From NCBI RefSeq assembly GCF_039602135.1, contig NZ_CP125942.1, positions 2,480,001 through 2,544,000 on the forward strand: DNA of 64,000 nucleotides. Direction: 5' to 3'. The position numbers were made by a program, and so were the translations under genes. This document shows, one piece after another, positions 47,403-56,389 of the stretch. This stretch comes from Glutamicibacter sp. B1 (GTDB lineage: Bacteria; Actinomycetota; Actinomycetes; Actinomycetales; Micrococcaceae). Numbering within the stretch: the stretch's first letter is position 1; each line of letters opens with the position of its first letter. The notes below the pieces were generated by a model. The model was not told the DNA's origin, made no database searches, and saw only the letters and a program-made list of their open reading frames with translations.

Positions 47403-47448
47403 ACAACGCCCCTGGTTCAAGCTGAAAAGCTTGAGCCAGGGGCGTTGT
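47403..47448. terminator. Bidirectional terminator thiC/helicase
   Basis: Stem ACAACGCCCCTGG-T-TCAAGCT / AGCTTGA-G-CCAGGGGCGTTGT with loop GAAA between the convergent thiC and DEAD-box genes. Confidence 0.9.
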
Positions 47449-47483
47449 GCTGCGCAAACTAGTTAGTTGCGTAAGCCATTGAC

Positions 47484-49397
47484 TTAGTAGTCGCGACGGC
47501 CACCGCTGCGACCCGAATCGCTGAAGCGATCCTTGCCACCACGTCCACTGAAGCGCTTCTCGCCGCCACCACGACGGTCGTTGAAGCCACCACCGCGGCC
47601 ACCACGGAAGCCTCCACGATCGCCACCGCGTCCACCACGGTAACCACCGCGGTCGCCATCGTCGTCACGACGTGGCTTGCGGCCGGAGTCCAGCTCCATG
47701 CTGATCAGTTCGCCGCCGATGCGGGTCTTGGACAGTGCACGCCACTGGTCCTTGCTCAGCTCTGCTGGCAATTCAACCAAGGTGTGATCCGAGCGGATTT
47801 CAATGCCACCGATTTCGGAGGAGTTGAAGCCACCTTCGTTAGCCAAAGCGCCAACGATCGAGCCTGGCTGTACGCGGTTACGACGGCCAATGGCCAGACG
47901 GTACATAGCGTTGCCTTCAGCAGCGGTCTTGCGAGCACGAGGACCGCGTTCGCCACGCTCGCCACGATCTGCACGGTCGCGATCCATGCGAGCCTTCTTC
48001 GAAGGAGGGATCACTGGTTCGGTCATCAGCAGTGGGCGTCCACCCTGAGCCATCAAGGCAAGAGCAGCAGCAATTTCCAGCTGGTCCAGGTCTTCGTGGT
48101 CAGCTGCAAACTTCTCGACGATTTCGCGGAAGGTAGTCAGGTCCTGACCGCTGATGGTCTGATCGATGCGATCGGTGAACTTCTGGATACGACGGTTGTT
48201 GACCGAATCCAAGGAAGGAAGCTGCATCTGGGTCACCGGCTGGCGGGTTGCCTTTTCGATGGCACGCAGCAAGTACTTTTCGCGTGGGGTCATGAACAAG
48301 ATCGCGTCACCCGAACGACCTGCACGGCCGGTACGGCCGATACGGTGCACGTAGGACTCGGTGTCATGTGGGATATCGAAGTTAATAACGTGGCTGATAC
48401 GCTCCACGTCCAAACCACGGGCTGCCACGTCAGTAGCAACCAAGATATCGATCTTGCCCGAACGCAGGTTCTCAACGGTGCGTTCACGCTGCTGCTGTGG
48501 GATGTCACCGTTGATGGCAGCGGCGGTAAAGCCACGAGCCTTCAGCTTGTCAGCCAAGTCTTCGGTAGCCATCTTGGTACGTACGAAGGTGATCACGCCG
48601 TCGAATTCTTCGGATTCGAGGATGCGAGTCATAGCGTCCAGCTTGTGGGCACCCATCACCTGCAGGTAACGCTGGGTGATGTTGGTGCCGGTGGACTGCT
48701 TGGACTTAACAGCAACTTCCTGCGGATCACGCAGGTATTCCGAGGCAATGCGACGGATGGTGCGTGGCATGGTGGCCGAGAACAGGGCAACCTGCTTCTC
48801 TTCTGGGGTTGCTTCCAAGATCTTGTCGACCTCTTCTGCGAAGCCCATGCGCAGCATTTCGTCGGCCTCGTCGAGGACAACGTACTGCAGGTTGGACAGG
48901 TCCAAAGAACCCTTGTTGATGTGGTCGATAACGCGACCTGGGGTACCAACAACAACTTGAGCACCGCGGCGCAGACCGTTGAGCTGTGGGCCGTAAGGGG
49001 AACCACCGTAGACCGGAAGAACGGTGAAGTCCGGCAGGTACTTAGCGTAGGAAGTGAAAGCCTCAGCTACCTGGAGTGCCAACTCGCGAGTTGGAGCAAG
49101 GACCAGGATCTGTGGGGTGCGGGCTGGACCATTGGTGTCAGCCAGCTCTGCCATGCGGGAGAGGGCAGGAAGTGCGAAAGCAGCGGTTTTACCGGTACCG
49201 GTCTGAGCCAGACCAACCACGTCGCGGCCTTCGAGAAGCATTGGGATGGTAGCTGCCTGAATTGGCGATGGCTTTTCGTAGCCCAGGTCAGCTAGAGCAG
49301 CAAGCACACGGGCATCCAGACCAAGTTCGCTGAAAAGAACCGTTGGTTCTTCTGGGTTCTGGTTGTCGTTAGTGTTTACGGGCATGTCAGAAGACAC
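47484..49397 (-). CDS. deaD: DEAD-box RNA helicase, DeaD/CsdA-like
   Basis: 637 residues. The Q motif is followed by AQTGTGKT (64-71), PTRELA, VLDEADEML, FSATMP and the motif VI HRIGRTGRAGR; a DbpA-type RNA-binding domain follows (about 480-560). The last 60 residues are Gly/Arg/Asp-rich repeats (RGGYRGGRGG-like), typical of ribosome-assembly and cold-adaptation helicases. Start GTG 49397 (GAGG ahead) is preceded by a stable hairpin at 49416-49442 in the 5' leader. Confidence 0.94.
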   Translation of the reverse strand: MSSDMPVNTNDNQNPEEPTVLFSELGLDARVLAALADLGYEKPSPIQAATIPMLLEGRDVVGLAQTGTGKTAAFALPALSRMAELADTNGPARTPQILVLAPTRELALQVAEAFTSYAKYLPDFTVLPVYGGSPYGPQLNGLRRGAQVVVGTPGRVIDHINKGSLDLSNLQYVVLDEADEMLRMGFAEEVDKILEATPEEKQVALFSATMPRTIRRIASEYLRDPQEVAVKSKQSTGTNITQRYLQVMGAHKLDAMTRILESEEFDGVITFVRTKMATEDLADKLKARGFTAAAINGDIPQQQRERTVENLRSGKIDILVATDVAARGLDVERISHVINFDIPHDTESYVHRIGRTGRAGRSGDAILFMTPREKYLLRAIEKATRQPVTQMQLPSLDSVNNRRIQKFTDRIDQTISGQDLTTFREIVEKFAADHEDLDQLEIAAALALMAQGGRPLLMTEPVIPPSKKARMDRDRADRGERGERGPRARKTAAEGNAMYRLAIGRRNRVQPGSIVGALANEGGFNSSEIGGIEIRSDHTLVELPAELSKDQWRALSKTRIGGELISMELDSGRKPRRDDDGDRGGYRGGRGGDRGGFRGGRGGGFNDRRGGGEKRFSGRGGKDRFSDSGRSGGRRDY

Positions 49398-49415
49398 GAA
49401 GAATTACCTCATTCG

Positions 49416-49442
49416 TTGGGGAAGGGCCTTGGCCGTCCCCAA
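49416..49442 (-). promoter_or_regulatory. 5' leader hairpin of the helicase gene
   Basis: TTGGGGA...GGCC-TT-GGCC...TCCCCAA folds (minus strand) into a near-perfect stem 6-8 nt upstream of the ribosome-binding site. A smaller CCGCA/TGCGG hairpin occurs near 49513-49530. Possible control point for translation. Confidence 0.5.
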
Positions 49443-49676
49443 AGAAACGACGTATAGGCTGCACAGTCAGATACAAGTCACGCTCACCCAGCGCTCCCCT
49501 ATGACATAAGAAACCGCACACACTTTGCGGAAATACAACACGAGAAGGCTCCGGCCTCAAAAATTGGGCTGGATGCAAGGGATACCCTGATGTTCGCGAA
49601 CACTTAACACTAACGTGTAACCCCTGTAATTGTCAGTGCTCAGGCCGTGTGAGATCGGGCACCGCGACAGAGCACG

Positions 49677-49682
49677 TAGTGT
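49677..49682 (+). promoter_or_regulatory. -10 element of a short-leader promoter
   Basis: TAGTGT seven nt before GTG 49690 of the next gene; no ribosome-binding site. Confidence 0.4.
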
Positions 49683-49689
49683 TAATGAT

Positions 49690-50109
49690 GTGAAAAAACC
49701 TCTTTTGGCGCGACGCCCCGATGAGACGGTTCCCGGTGGACTGCTCATTGCCCAGTTCCTTTGGCTCCTAGCCGGAGTGCTATTTCTCGGCTTTGGAGGT
49801 TTCCTCATTTATGAGCACAGTGGCGACGCATCACTAAACTTTGGCGCTATCGCTTTGGCACTGCTTTTTGCGGTGGCTGGCTGCGCCTGCGCGGTGCTCG
49901 GTTACCGCCTGTTCATTGGTGAACGCTCGGCCCGCACCAACCTCACCTGGCTCGGTGTGATCATGGCTCTACCGTTGCTGCTGCGTTTTGGGCGTTACTC
50001 CTTGCTGGCAGCCATCGTCATGTTCAGCGTGGTCCTCATGTGGACACCGAGCAGCAATCGCTACTTCAAAGTGGTCTCGCCCAAGCCGGCAAAAACCCGT
50101 CGCCGATAA
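49690..50109 (+). CDS. Small four-helix membrane protein
   Basis: 139 residues from GTG 49690. Four hydrophobic helices (LLIAQFLWLLAGVLFLGFGG, AIALALLFAVAGCACAVLG, LTWLGVIMALPLLL, LLAAIVMFSVVLM) with a basic, Pro/Lys/Arg-rich tail. Gene divergent from the helicase and convergent with the metB-type gene. I recognise no specific family. The start without ribosome-binding site and the -10 seven bases upstream suggest a leaderless transcript. Confidence 0.75.
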   Translation: MKKPLLARRPDETVPGGLLIAQFLWLLAGVLFLGFGGFLIYEHSGDASLNFGAIALALLFAVAGCACAVLGYRLFIGERSARTNLTWLGVIMALPLLLRFGRYSLLAAIVMFSVVLMWTPSSNRYFKVVSPKPAKTRRR

Positions 50110-50136
50110 CACTGGCGGAGATTTCGCAAAGAAACA

Positions 50137-50180
50137 AAGGACGTGGGGAGCAGTTCATATGAACTGCTCCCCACGTCCTT
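50137..50180. terminator. Bidirectional terminator
   Basis: Perfect 20-bp inverted repeat (AAGGACGTGGGG... loop ATAT ...CCCCACGTCCTT). Confidence 0.92.
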
Positions 50181-50193
50181 TTAGTTCAACCCC

Positions 50194-51351
50194 TTAGAGG
50201 TTGGCGAAGGCCTTATCCAGGTCTTCGATCAGATCTGCAGGATCTTCGATGCCTACCGAGAGGCGCAACAGGTTCACTGGAACTGCCAGCTCGGTACCCT
50301 TCACCGATGCGTGGGTCATTTCCGATGGGTAGTTCATCAAGGATTCAATACCGCCCAAAGATTCAGCCAGGGTGAACAGCTTGGTGCTTTCAGCGATCTT
50401 GCGGGCCGCTGCTTCACCGCCCTTGAACTGCACCGAGACCATACCGCCAAAACCGCTCATCTGGTTCTTAGCGATGTCGTGGCCTGGGTGATCTTCGAAA
50501 CCTGGGTACAGCACACGCTCAACCTCGCTGCGTTCACGCAGCCACTGAGCCACCTGCGCAGCGTTTTCCGAGTGAGCCCGCATGCGTACGCCCAGGGTCT
50601 TCAGACCACGAGTGGTCAAGAAGGCATCCATCGGGCCGGAAACCGCACCCACAGCAAACTGGATGAAACCGATCTTCTCAGCCAGAGCCTCGTCCTTGAC
50701 GATCACGGCGCCGCCAACCACATCCGAGTGTCCACCGATGTACTTGGTGGTTGAATGCACCACGATGTCTGCACCCAAGGTCAGGGGCTGCTGCAGGAAT
50801 GGGCTAGCGAAGGTGTTATCAACTACCAGCAGGGCTCCGGCCGCGTGAGCGATCTGAGCAACCTTAGCAATGTCGGTAATGGTCATCATTGGGTTCGACG
50901 GAGTCTCCACCCAAACCAGCTTGGCCTTGTTTTTCTCAATGGCGGCAGCCAAAGCGGCTTCATCAGCCATGTTCACCGGAGTATTGCCGATGCCCCAGTC
51001 CCCGAGCACGCGATCAATCAGGCGGAAGGTTCCACCGTAGGCGTCGTTTCCTAGGACAATGTGGTCCCCCGGACGCAGGATGGCACGGATCAGGGAGTCT
51101 TCGGCGGCAAGGCCCGAGCCGAAAGAGAATGCGTGAGTGCCGAATTCGGCACCGGCCAGCTGAGCCTGCAAGGCATCACGGGTTGGGTTGCCACCGCGTC
51201 CGTACTCGTAGCCGCTACGCAGGTTGCCAATGCCGTCCTGCGCGTAGGTCGATGAGAAGTGCAATGGTGGCACCACAGCACCGGTGCGTGGCTCAAATTC
51301 CTGTCCAGCGTGGACAAATCGAGTGTTAGATCCCTGAGCGTTTTCAGTCAT
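50194..51351 (-). CDS. metB: Cystathionine gamma-synthase/lyase
   Basis: 385 residues of the Cys/Met metabolism PLP family. VVPPLHFSSTYAQ, YGRGGNPTRDALQ, the cofactor lysine K203 in STTKYIGGHSD and EMTHASVKGTE are typical. In actinobacteria this gene pairs with cystathionine beta-synthase (next gene) and works in transsulfuration; whether it is mainly a synthase or a lyase is not certain. Start ATG 51351, 26 nt downstream of the beta-synthase stop. Confidence 0.92.
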   Translation of the reverse strand: MTENAQGSNTRFVHAGQEFEPRTGAVVPPLHFSSTYAQDGIGNLRSGYEYGRGGNPTRDALQAQLAGAEFGTHAFSFGSGLAAEDSLIRAILRPGDHIVLGNDAYGGTFRLIDRVLGDWGIGNTPVNMADEAALAAAIEKNKAKLVWVETPSNPMMTITDIAKVAQIAHAAGALLVVDNTFASPFLQQPLTLGADIVVHSTTKYIGGHSDVVGGAVIVKDEALAEKIGFIQFAVGAVSGPMDAFLTTRGLKTLGVRMRAHSENAAQVAQWLRERSEVERVLYPGFEDHPGHDIAKNQMSGFGGMVSVQFKGGEAAARKIAESTKLFTLAESLGGIESLMNYPSEMTHASVKGTELAVPVNLLRLSVGIEDPADLIEDLDKAFANL

Positions 51352-51376
51352 CAAAATCAGTCCTTAATTGAATTCT

Positions 51377-52741
51377 TTAGCGAGTTGAGTAGGCCAGCAA
51401 ATCAGCTGCGGTGGCGGCGGCAATAACTTCGCCGGCCTTGGTCACCAATACCGCAGGATGAGACTTAAGCAATTCTTGAGCATTATCAAGGGTGTCAGCC
51501 ACACCAATCAGGGGCATGGGCAGGCTCCCGAGTTCTTTGATCGTGGTGGTTGGCTCGGCGCCGGAGAGCAATGCGTCAGTCAAAGTGTTAGCACCAATAA
51601 CACCGCGTACCTCACCGATACGTGCCGGAAGGGTGACCGCTGAAACAACCAGCGCATCGGCACCCTGCTCACGCAATGCCTTCGCTGCCTGAAGCAGGGT
51701 GGCATCTTCGCTGATGGTTTCCGGGCCCTGTTTGGACAAGGCTGAACCAATGAAGTCCAAGGCGGAGTAGTCATCGGTGGTGAAGCCCTGCTGCAGCATC
51801 CAGCTATCGTTGAAGATCTTTGCAAGGTATCCGCGTCCACCATCTGGTGCAATGACTACTACTACGTCATCTTCGCTCAGATCACGCGCTGCACGCAGGG
51901 CCGCGACCACTGCCATGCCCGAGGATCCGCCAAGTAGTAGGCCTTCCTCGTTGGCCAGGCGACGGGTCATCTCGAAGGCTTCAGCATCGGTGACGGCCTC
52001 AACCTGGTCAGGCACCGATGGATCGTAGTTGCCTGGCCACATATCTTCGCCGACGCCCTCAACAAAGTATGGGCGTCCGGTACCACCTGAGTAGACCGAA
52101 CCATCTGGGTCGGCAGCAATGATTTTCACTGGTCCTGAAGCGCGGTCAGCAGAAATTTGCTTAAGGTAACGGCCCGTGCCCGTGATGGTTCCACCGGTAC
52201 CGGCGCTAATCACTGCGTGGGTGATCTTGCCGTCGGTGTCGTTCCAGATTTCTGGTCCGGTGGTTTCAAAGTGGCTGTCTGGTGCGCCAGGGTTGGAGAA
52301 CTGATCAGGCTTGTAGGCACCATCAATTTCGGTGACTAGTCGGTCGGAGACCCCGTAGTAGGACTCCGGAGAATCAGGTGCGACGGCTGTCGGTGTGACA
52401 ACAACCTTCGCACCGTATGCACGAAGCACGTCTCGTTTTTCTTCGCCGACTTTATCCGGGGTGACAAAAATCGTCTTGTAGCCTTTGAGCTGACCGACCA
52501 TGGCCAAACCAACACCGGTGTTACCGCTGGTTGGTTCCACGATGGTTCCCCCAGGCTTGAGCTGACCGCTTTCTTCAGCGCGCTCAATCATCTTCAACGC
52601 AATGCGGTCTTTGATGGAACCACCGGGGTTCAGGTATTCAAGTTTGAGCAGTACCGTGGCTTTGACCCCATCGGTAACGCGGTTGAGCTTCACCAGCGGG
52701 GTATTGCCGATCAGATCTAAAACTGTGGACGCATACTTCAT
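51377..52741 (-). CDS. Cystathionine beta-synthase
   Basis: 454 residues. The N-terminal PLP-dependent fold contains GNTPLVKL, the cofactor lysine K44 (GGSIKDRIALKM), the pyridoxal-binding PTSGNTGVGLA and SAGTGGTITG. The C-terminal part carries two CBS repeats (about 335-450), as in mycobacterial Cbs. Condenses serine and homocysteine. Start is set at ATG 52741 (MKYASTV); the open frame continues upstream but its residues are not family-like. Two-gene operon with the gamma-synthase. Confidence 0.93.
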   Translation of the reverse strand: MKYASTVLDLIGNTPLVKLNRVTDGVKATVLLKLEYLNPGGSIKDRIALKMIERAEESGQLKPGGTIVEPTSGNTGVGLAMVGQLKGYKTIFVTPDKVGEEKRDVLRAYGAKVVVTPTAVAPDSPESYYGVSDRLVTEIDGAYKPDQFSNPGAPDSHFETTGPEIWNDTDGKITHAVISAGTGGTITGTGRYLKQISADRASGPVKIIAADPDGSVYSGGTGRPYFVEGVGEDMWPGNYDPSVPDQVEAVTDAEAFEMTRRLANEEGLLLGGSSGMAVVAALRAARDLSEDDVVVVIAPDGGRGYLAKIFNDSWMLQQGFTTDDYSALDFIGSALSKQGPETISEDATLLQAAKALREQGADALVVSAVTLPARIGEVRGVIGANTLTDALLSGAEPTTTIKELGSLPMPLIGVADTLDNAQELLKSHPAVLVTKAGEVIAAATAADLLAYSTR

Positions 52742-52879
52742 GTCAAGAACTTTACCGGCGTACGTCATACATGTCGTTCTGGAACGTAGCGAAACGTCAT
52801 GCAGTGGACGTGATCTTTTCAACGATGATAAAGGCTCACCGCTACGTTCATGTCGGGGCCGAGCTATAGGATGCGAAAT

Positions 52880-53842
52880 ATGCAGAAATCTTGGAGCGCC
52901 AGCTACCGCCCGCAACGACCAGTGTCACTGATGAAGTCATTGGGGATCTTGCGACGCGGCCTAGGCGATCCAACGATCCGGCTTACAGCCACCGAAGCCT
53001 GGTTCGCTTTCACTACAGTGGACGGGCCGGCAACCTTGCACATTTTGAAACAGCAGAGCGACGGAGCAATACAACTAGAGGCGTGGGGTTTGGGCGGACA
53101 ATGGGCCCTTGATCACGCACCTAATTTGTTGGGAGCCGACGATGACTGGACGGAGTTCGACGAGAAGTTACGCGCCGGAGTATTTCCAGAAATCATCGTG
53201 CGTGCCCGTTCCGAAAATCCAGATCTCGTTTTTCCAAAAACGGGGAGGATCTTTGAACACGCTCTGGGCGCCATTTTGGAACAACGGGTCACTGGCATTG
53301 AAGCGAACTATGCATGGCGTTGGCTGATCCGGCACCATGGACAACCTGCCCCGGGACCGGCGCCAGAGGGATTGAGAATTTTTCCTACGGCGCATCAGCT
53401 TGCTCAATTGCGCCGCTGGGATTGGCAGGCTGCCCGCGTTGAAGGACAGCGCGCTGAAACTATCAGAAGATTTGTCCAGGTCGCCGGTGCCCTCAACTGG
53501 TGGGCGGACAAGGACTTGGATCAGGTAAAACCGGCAGCGATGGCGCCGGGAACCCTTGAAGCGGCGATGGGCTCTATCCCTGGGATTGGTCCGTGGACTA
53601 TTGCCGAAACGCTACAGCGTTCTCATGGCTCAACGGACCACATTTCAGTGGGTGATTTCCATTTGGCGGATTTTGTCGGCCAAGTACTGACGGGGCGTCG
53701 AATTACCGATCATCAGATGTTGGAGCTCATGGCTCCTTTTGCCCCGCACCGGCAGCGGGTGATCCGACTTTTGGGACTTTCGGGAGAAAAGAAACAGAGC
53801 TTCGGGCCCCGCTACGCTCCGCTGGATCATCGGCAGAGGTAG
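52880..53842 (+). CDS. AlkA-like DNA-3-methyladenine glycosylase
   Basis: 320 residues with a helix-hairpin-helix GPD glycosylase core. LEAAMGSIPGIGPWTIAETLQ is the HhH, and the catalytic aspartate sits in HISVGDFHLADFVG; EHALGAILEQRVTGIEANYAW belongs to the N-terminal lobe. Expected to remove alkylated bases. ATG 52880 has AGGATGCGA eight bases ahead; ATGs at 52850 and 52871 in the same frame are alternatives. Divergent from the cystathionine beta-synthase gene. Confidence 0.88.
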   Translation: MQKSWSASYRPQRPVSLMKSLGILRRGLGDPTIRLTATEAWFAFTTVDGPATLHILKQQSDGAIQLEAWGLGGQWALDHAPNLLGADDDWTEFDEKLRAGVFPEIIVRARSENPDLVFPKTGRIFEHALGAILEQRVTGIEANYAWRWLIRHHGQPAPGPAPEGLRIFPTAHQLAQLRRWDWQAARVEGQRAETIRRFVQVAGALNWWADKDLDQVKPAAMAPGTLEAAMGSIPGIGPWTIAETLQRSHGSTDHISVGDFHLADFVGQVLTGRRITDHQMLELMAPFAPHRQRVIRLLGLSGEKKQSFGPRYAPLDHRQR

Positions 53843-53864
53843 GGCCCGAAGCCCACAAGTGATC

Positions 53865-54239
53865 TTAGGAGTTTGCCTGTGCGGCTTCCTCAGCGATCTG
53901 CTTGTGTACTTCACTCATATCAATACCCTTGACTGCGGTGACCAAGTCTTCGAGCTGTGACTGGTTCAAGGCACCAGCCTGCGAAAAAACAAGAACCTGT
54001 TCACGGAATGCCATGATGGTAGGAATCGAGGTAACGTTGGCTGCACGTGCCAAGCCCTGCTCGGCTTCGGTATCTACCTTGGCAAAAACAACATCGGTGA
54101 ACTTGTCCGAAGTCTGATCATAAACCGGAGCAAACTGCTTGCACGGTCCACACCAATCAGCCCAGAAGTCCACGAGGACGATGTCATTGTCTTCAATCAA
54201 CTTCGCGAAGTCGTCTTCGCTCACATTTCTAGTTGCCAT
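53865..54239 (-). CDS. trxA: Thioredoxin
   Basis: 124 residues. Active-site cysteines C30 and C33 in WADWCGPCKQF; the conserved FWADWC preceding it and TSIPTIMAFREQVLVFSQAG (cis-proline loop TIP) are intact. The C-terminus is extended by a Glu/Ala-rich helix of about 20 residues. Reduces cytoplasmic disulfides. Convergent with the alkA-like gene, with 22 bp between the ends. Confidence 0.95.
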   Translation of the reverse strand: MATRNVSEDDFAKLIEDNDIVLVDFWADWCGPCKQFAPVYDQTSDKFTDVVFAKVDTEAEQGLARAANVTSIPTIMAFREQVLVFSQAGALNQSQLEDLVTAVKGIDMSEVHKQIAEEAAQANS

Positions 54240-54343
54240 GCCTATACGGTAGCCGAATTTCAGATGAAATACGTAGAAAGGTGATCTTCATTGGCAGTGG
54301 GAATAGATCCGAATCACAATGAAACTACTTCCGAGATGCAAAA

Positions 54344-54370
54344 AACTCCCGGATCAAAGATCCGGGAGTT
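54344..54370 (-). terminator. tRNA-Tyr terminator
   Basis: Perfect 12-bp stem (AACTCCCGGATC / GATCCGGGAGTT) with loop AAA and a TTTTTTGCAT tail on the minus strand. Confidence 0.9.
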
Positions 54371-54375
54371 ATTTG

Positions 54376-54457
54376 TGGCAGATACTGGATTCGAACCAGT
54401 GAAGGCATAGCCAGCTGATTTACAGTCAGCCCCCTTTGGCCACTCGGGTAATCTGCC
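54376..54457 (-). tRNA. tRNA-Tyr (GTA anticodon)
   Basis: 82-nt class II tRNA: acceptor GGCAGAT/ATCTGCC, D-arm CCGAGTGGCCAAAGG, anticodon arm CTGACTGTAAATCAG (GTA), a long variable arm and T-arm CTGGTTCGAATCCAG. Discriminator A, no encoded CCA. Confidence 0.95.
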
Positions 54458-54638
54458 GAGTTTGCTCTTTCAAGAACATTTGTTCTTGTCGGAACGAGAA
54501 ATAACTCTACAGGAGATTTACAGTGAAGTGAAATCGAGGAGGCTCTTTTTGCTGTAAGCCTGATCACAGCCCGATTTTAGGGCTTAAAACCGGTAGGCTA
54601 TGTAGCGAATCAGAACCGTTACAGCTAGGAGTATTCAC

Positions 54639-55127
54639 ATGGCTAGTGATTCCACATTCGACGTTGTCAGCAAAGTTGATAGCCAGGAAGTCGCGAACGC
54701 GATGAACCAGTCTCAGAAGGAAATCGCCCAGCGTTACGATTTCAAGGGCGTCGGCGCTGAGATCGATTTCAGCGGTGAAAAAATCTTGATGAAGGCGAAC
54801 TCGGAAGAACGCGTCAACGCTGTTCTGGACGTCTTCCAGTCCAAGCTAATCAAGCGTGGCGTTTCACTGAAGTCCTTGGACGCTGGCGAGCCATTTGCTT
54901 CCGGCAAGGAATACCGCATTGAGGCGAGCATCAAGGAAGGCATCGCACAGGATGTCGCAAAGAAGATCAACAAGTTGATCCGCGACGAAGCTCCCAAGGG
55001 CGTTAAGTCCACCATTCAGGGCGACGAACTACGCGTCTCTTCCAAGTCCCGCGATGACCTGCAGGCCACGATGGCTCTGCTGCGTGACTTCGAAGAAGCA
55101 GATCTCCAGTTTGTGAACTTCCGCTAG
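54639..55127 (+). CDS. yajQ: YajQ family nucleotide-binding protein
   Basis: 162 residues of the UPF0234/YajQ family. FDVVSKVDSQEVANAMNQ, IAQRYDFKGVGAEIDF, KEYRIEASIKEGI and DLQFVNFR at the C-terminus are nearly invariant. Homologues bind nucleic acid or cyclic di-GMP. AGGAGT lies six bases before ATG 54639. Monocistronic with a strong terminator. Confidence 0.95.
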   Translation: MASDSTFDVVSKVDSQEVANAMNQSQKEIAQRYDFKGVGAEIDFSGEKILMKANSEERVNAVLDVFQSKLIKRGVSLKSLDAGEPFASGKEYRIEASIKEGIAQDVAKKINKLIRDEAPKGVKSTIQGDELRVSSKSRDDLQATMALLRDFEEADLQFVNFR

Positions 55128-55156
55128 AAGTAAGATCGGCATCTTTTATGCCAATA

Positions 55157-55202
55157 ACAGTCGAGGCGGCTTTCCCAGTGATGGGAAAGCCGCCTCGACT
55201 GT
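55157..55202 (+). terminator. yajQ terminator
   Basis: Perfect 21-bp inverted repeat (ACAGTCGAGGCGGCTTTCCCA arm) followed by CTTTT. Confidence 0.92.
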
Positions 55203-55253
55203 CTTTTAGGTGTCCACACCTCGATTTCTACGAAGTGCGGACGCCTTATTGGC

Positions 55254-56132
55254 TTAGTATCCGCGTCCGCCAGCCATAGCTTCCAGTCGGGCGATTCGCT
55301 GGTCCATTGGCGGGTGGGTGGAGAACATCTGCTTCAGTCGCGAACCGAATGGGTTGGCGATCATCAGGTGCGAGCTGTTGACCAGCTTCTGGTCGTTCGA
55401 AGCCAAAGGTGCCTGCGAAATTCCCGATTCTAGTTTGCGCAGTGCACTAGCCAGGGCCAAAGGATCGTTAGTCAGCTTGGCGCCATCTTCATCAGCATCG
55501 TATTCACGGGTACGGCTTACAGCCATCTGGATAACGGAGGCCGCAAAAGGTGCCAACAACGACAAGGCGATCAGCGCGATGGGGTTCACGTTGCGGTTGT
55601 CGTTGTTTCCACCGCCGCCGAAGAACATCAAGAACTGGGCAATGGACGTGATGACACCGGCAATGGCCGCGGCTACCGATGAGGTCAGGATGTCACGGTT
55701 ATATACGTGCATCAGTTCATGGCCCAGTACCCCACGTAATTCGCGTTCATTCAGCAGCTGCAAAATACCTTCGGTACAGCACACTGCAGAGTTCTGGGGG
55801 TTACGTCCGGTAGCAAAGGCATTGGGTGAGGACGTTGGAGAAATGTACAGGCGTGGCATCGGTTGCTGAGCGTTCATCGACAGCTCACGCACAATGCGGT
55901 ACATCATGGGATTCTCGGCTTCACTCACCGGGTAGGCATGCATGGAACGCAACGCGAGTTTGTCACTGTTCCAGTAACCGTATGCGGTGGTTCCTAGACC
56001 AATCAGTGCGAAAACCCAGATGAACATTGACCGGCCGGTTCCGGCAGAAAGTAGCGAACCGATAGCCAAGAGCAAGGCGAACATACCGCCGAGCAACAAT
56101 GCTGTTTTCAGTCCGTTGTTATGTCCATGCAC
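55254..56132 (-). CDS. htpX: Membrane zinc metalloprotease HtpX
   Basis: 292 residues of the M48B family. Two N-terminal transmembrane helices, the catalytic HELMH at 138-142 (in [13 protein letters not shown]), two more hydrophobic helices, then the third zinc ligand region with REYDADE. It degrades damaged membrane proteins. GTG 56132 overlaps no good ribosome-binding site (GGGGAGTG lies 9 to 15 bases upstream). Convergent with yajQ. Confidence 0.95.
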   Translation of the reverse strand: MHGHNNGLKTALLLGGMFALLLAIGSLLSAGTGRSMFIWVFALIGLGTTAYGYWNSDKLALRSMHAYPVSEAENPMMYRIVRELSMNAQQPMPRLYISPTSSPNAFATGRNPQNSAVCCTEGILQLLNERELRGVLGHELMHVYNRDILTSSVAAAIAGVITSIAQFLMFFGGGGNNDNRNVNPIALIALSLLAPFAASVIQMAVSRTREYDADEDGAKLTNDPLALASALRKLESGISQAPLASNDQKLVNSSHLMIANPFGSRLKQMFSTHPPMDQRIARLEAMAGGRGY

Positions 56133-56389
56133 CTGAACGCACTCCCCTAAATGACAATGACCACGATGGTGATTCCTAGTCTAGTCAACGTATGGAAGTC
56201 ACCGTGGGTTCCGACTTTCTAAAGTTCAAATTCTCACTGTGATGTAAGGAACTGAACGCATCGTGAACTTTAAGCTCAGCGGGGAATAATGCGCTGACTG
56301 CGACGTTGTAGCTATTAGTTGCAAAGTGCAATTTTTGCACCCATGGACCATCTTTTCGAATCATTTTAGCTCGAAAGCGTACATTCTGA

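Noticed and set aside
47784..49295. 503-residue open frame on the plus strand over the helicase
   Set aside because: Antisense shadow of the DEAD-box gene; low-complexity Val/Leu/Gly composition.
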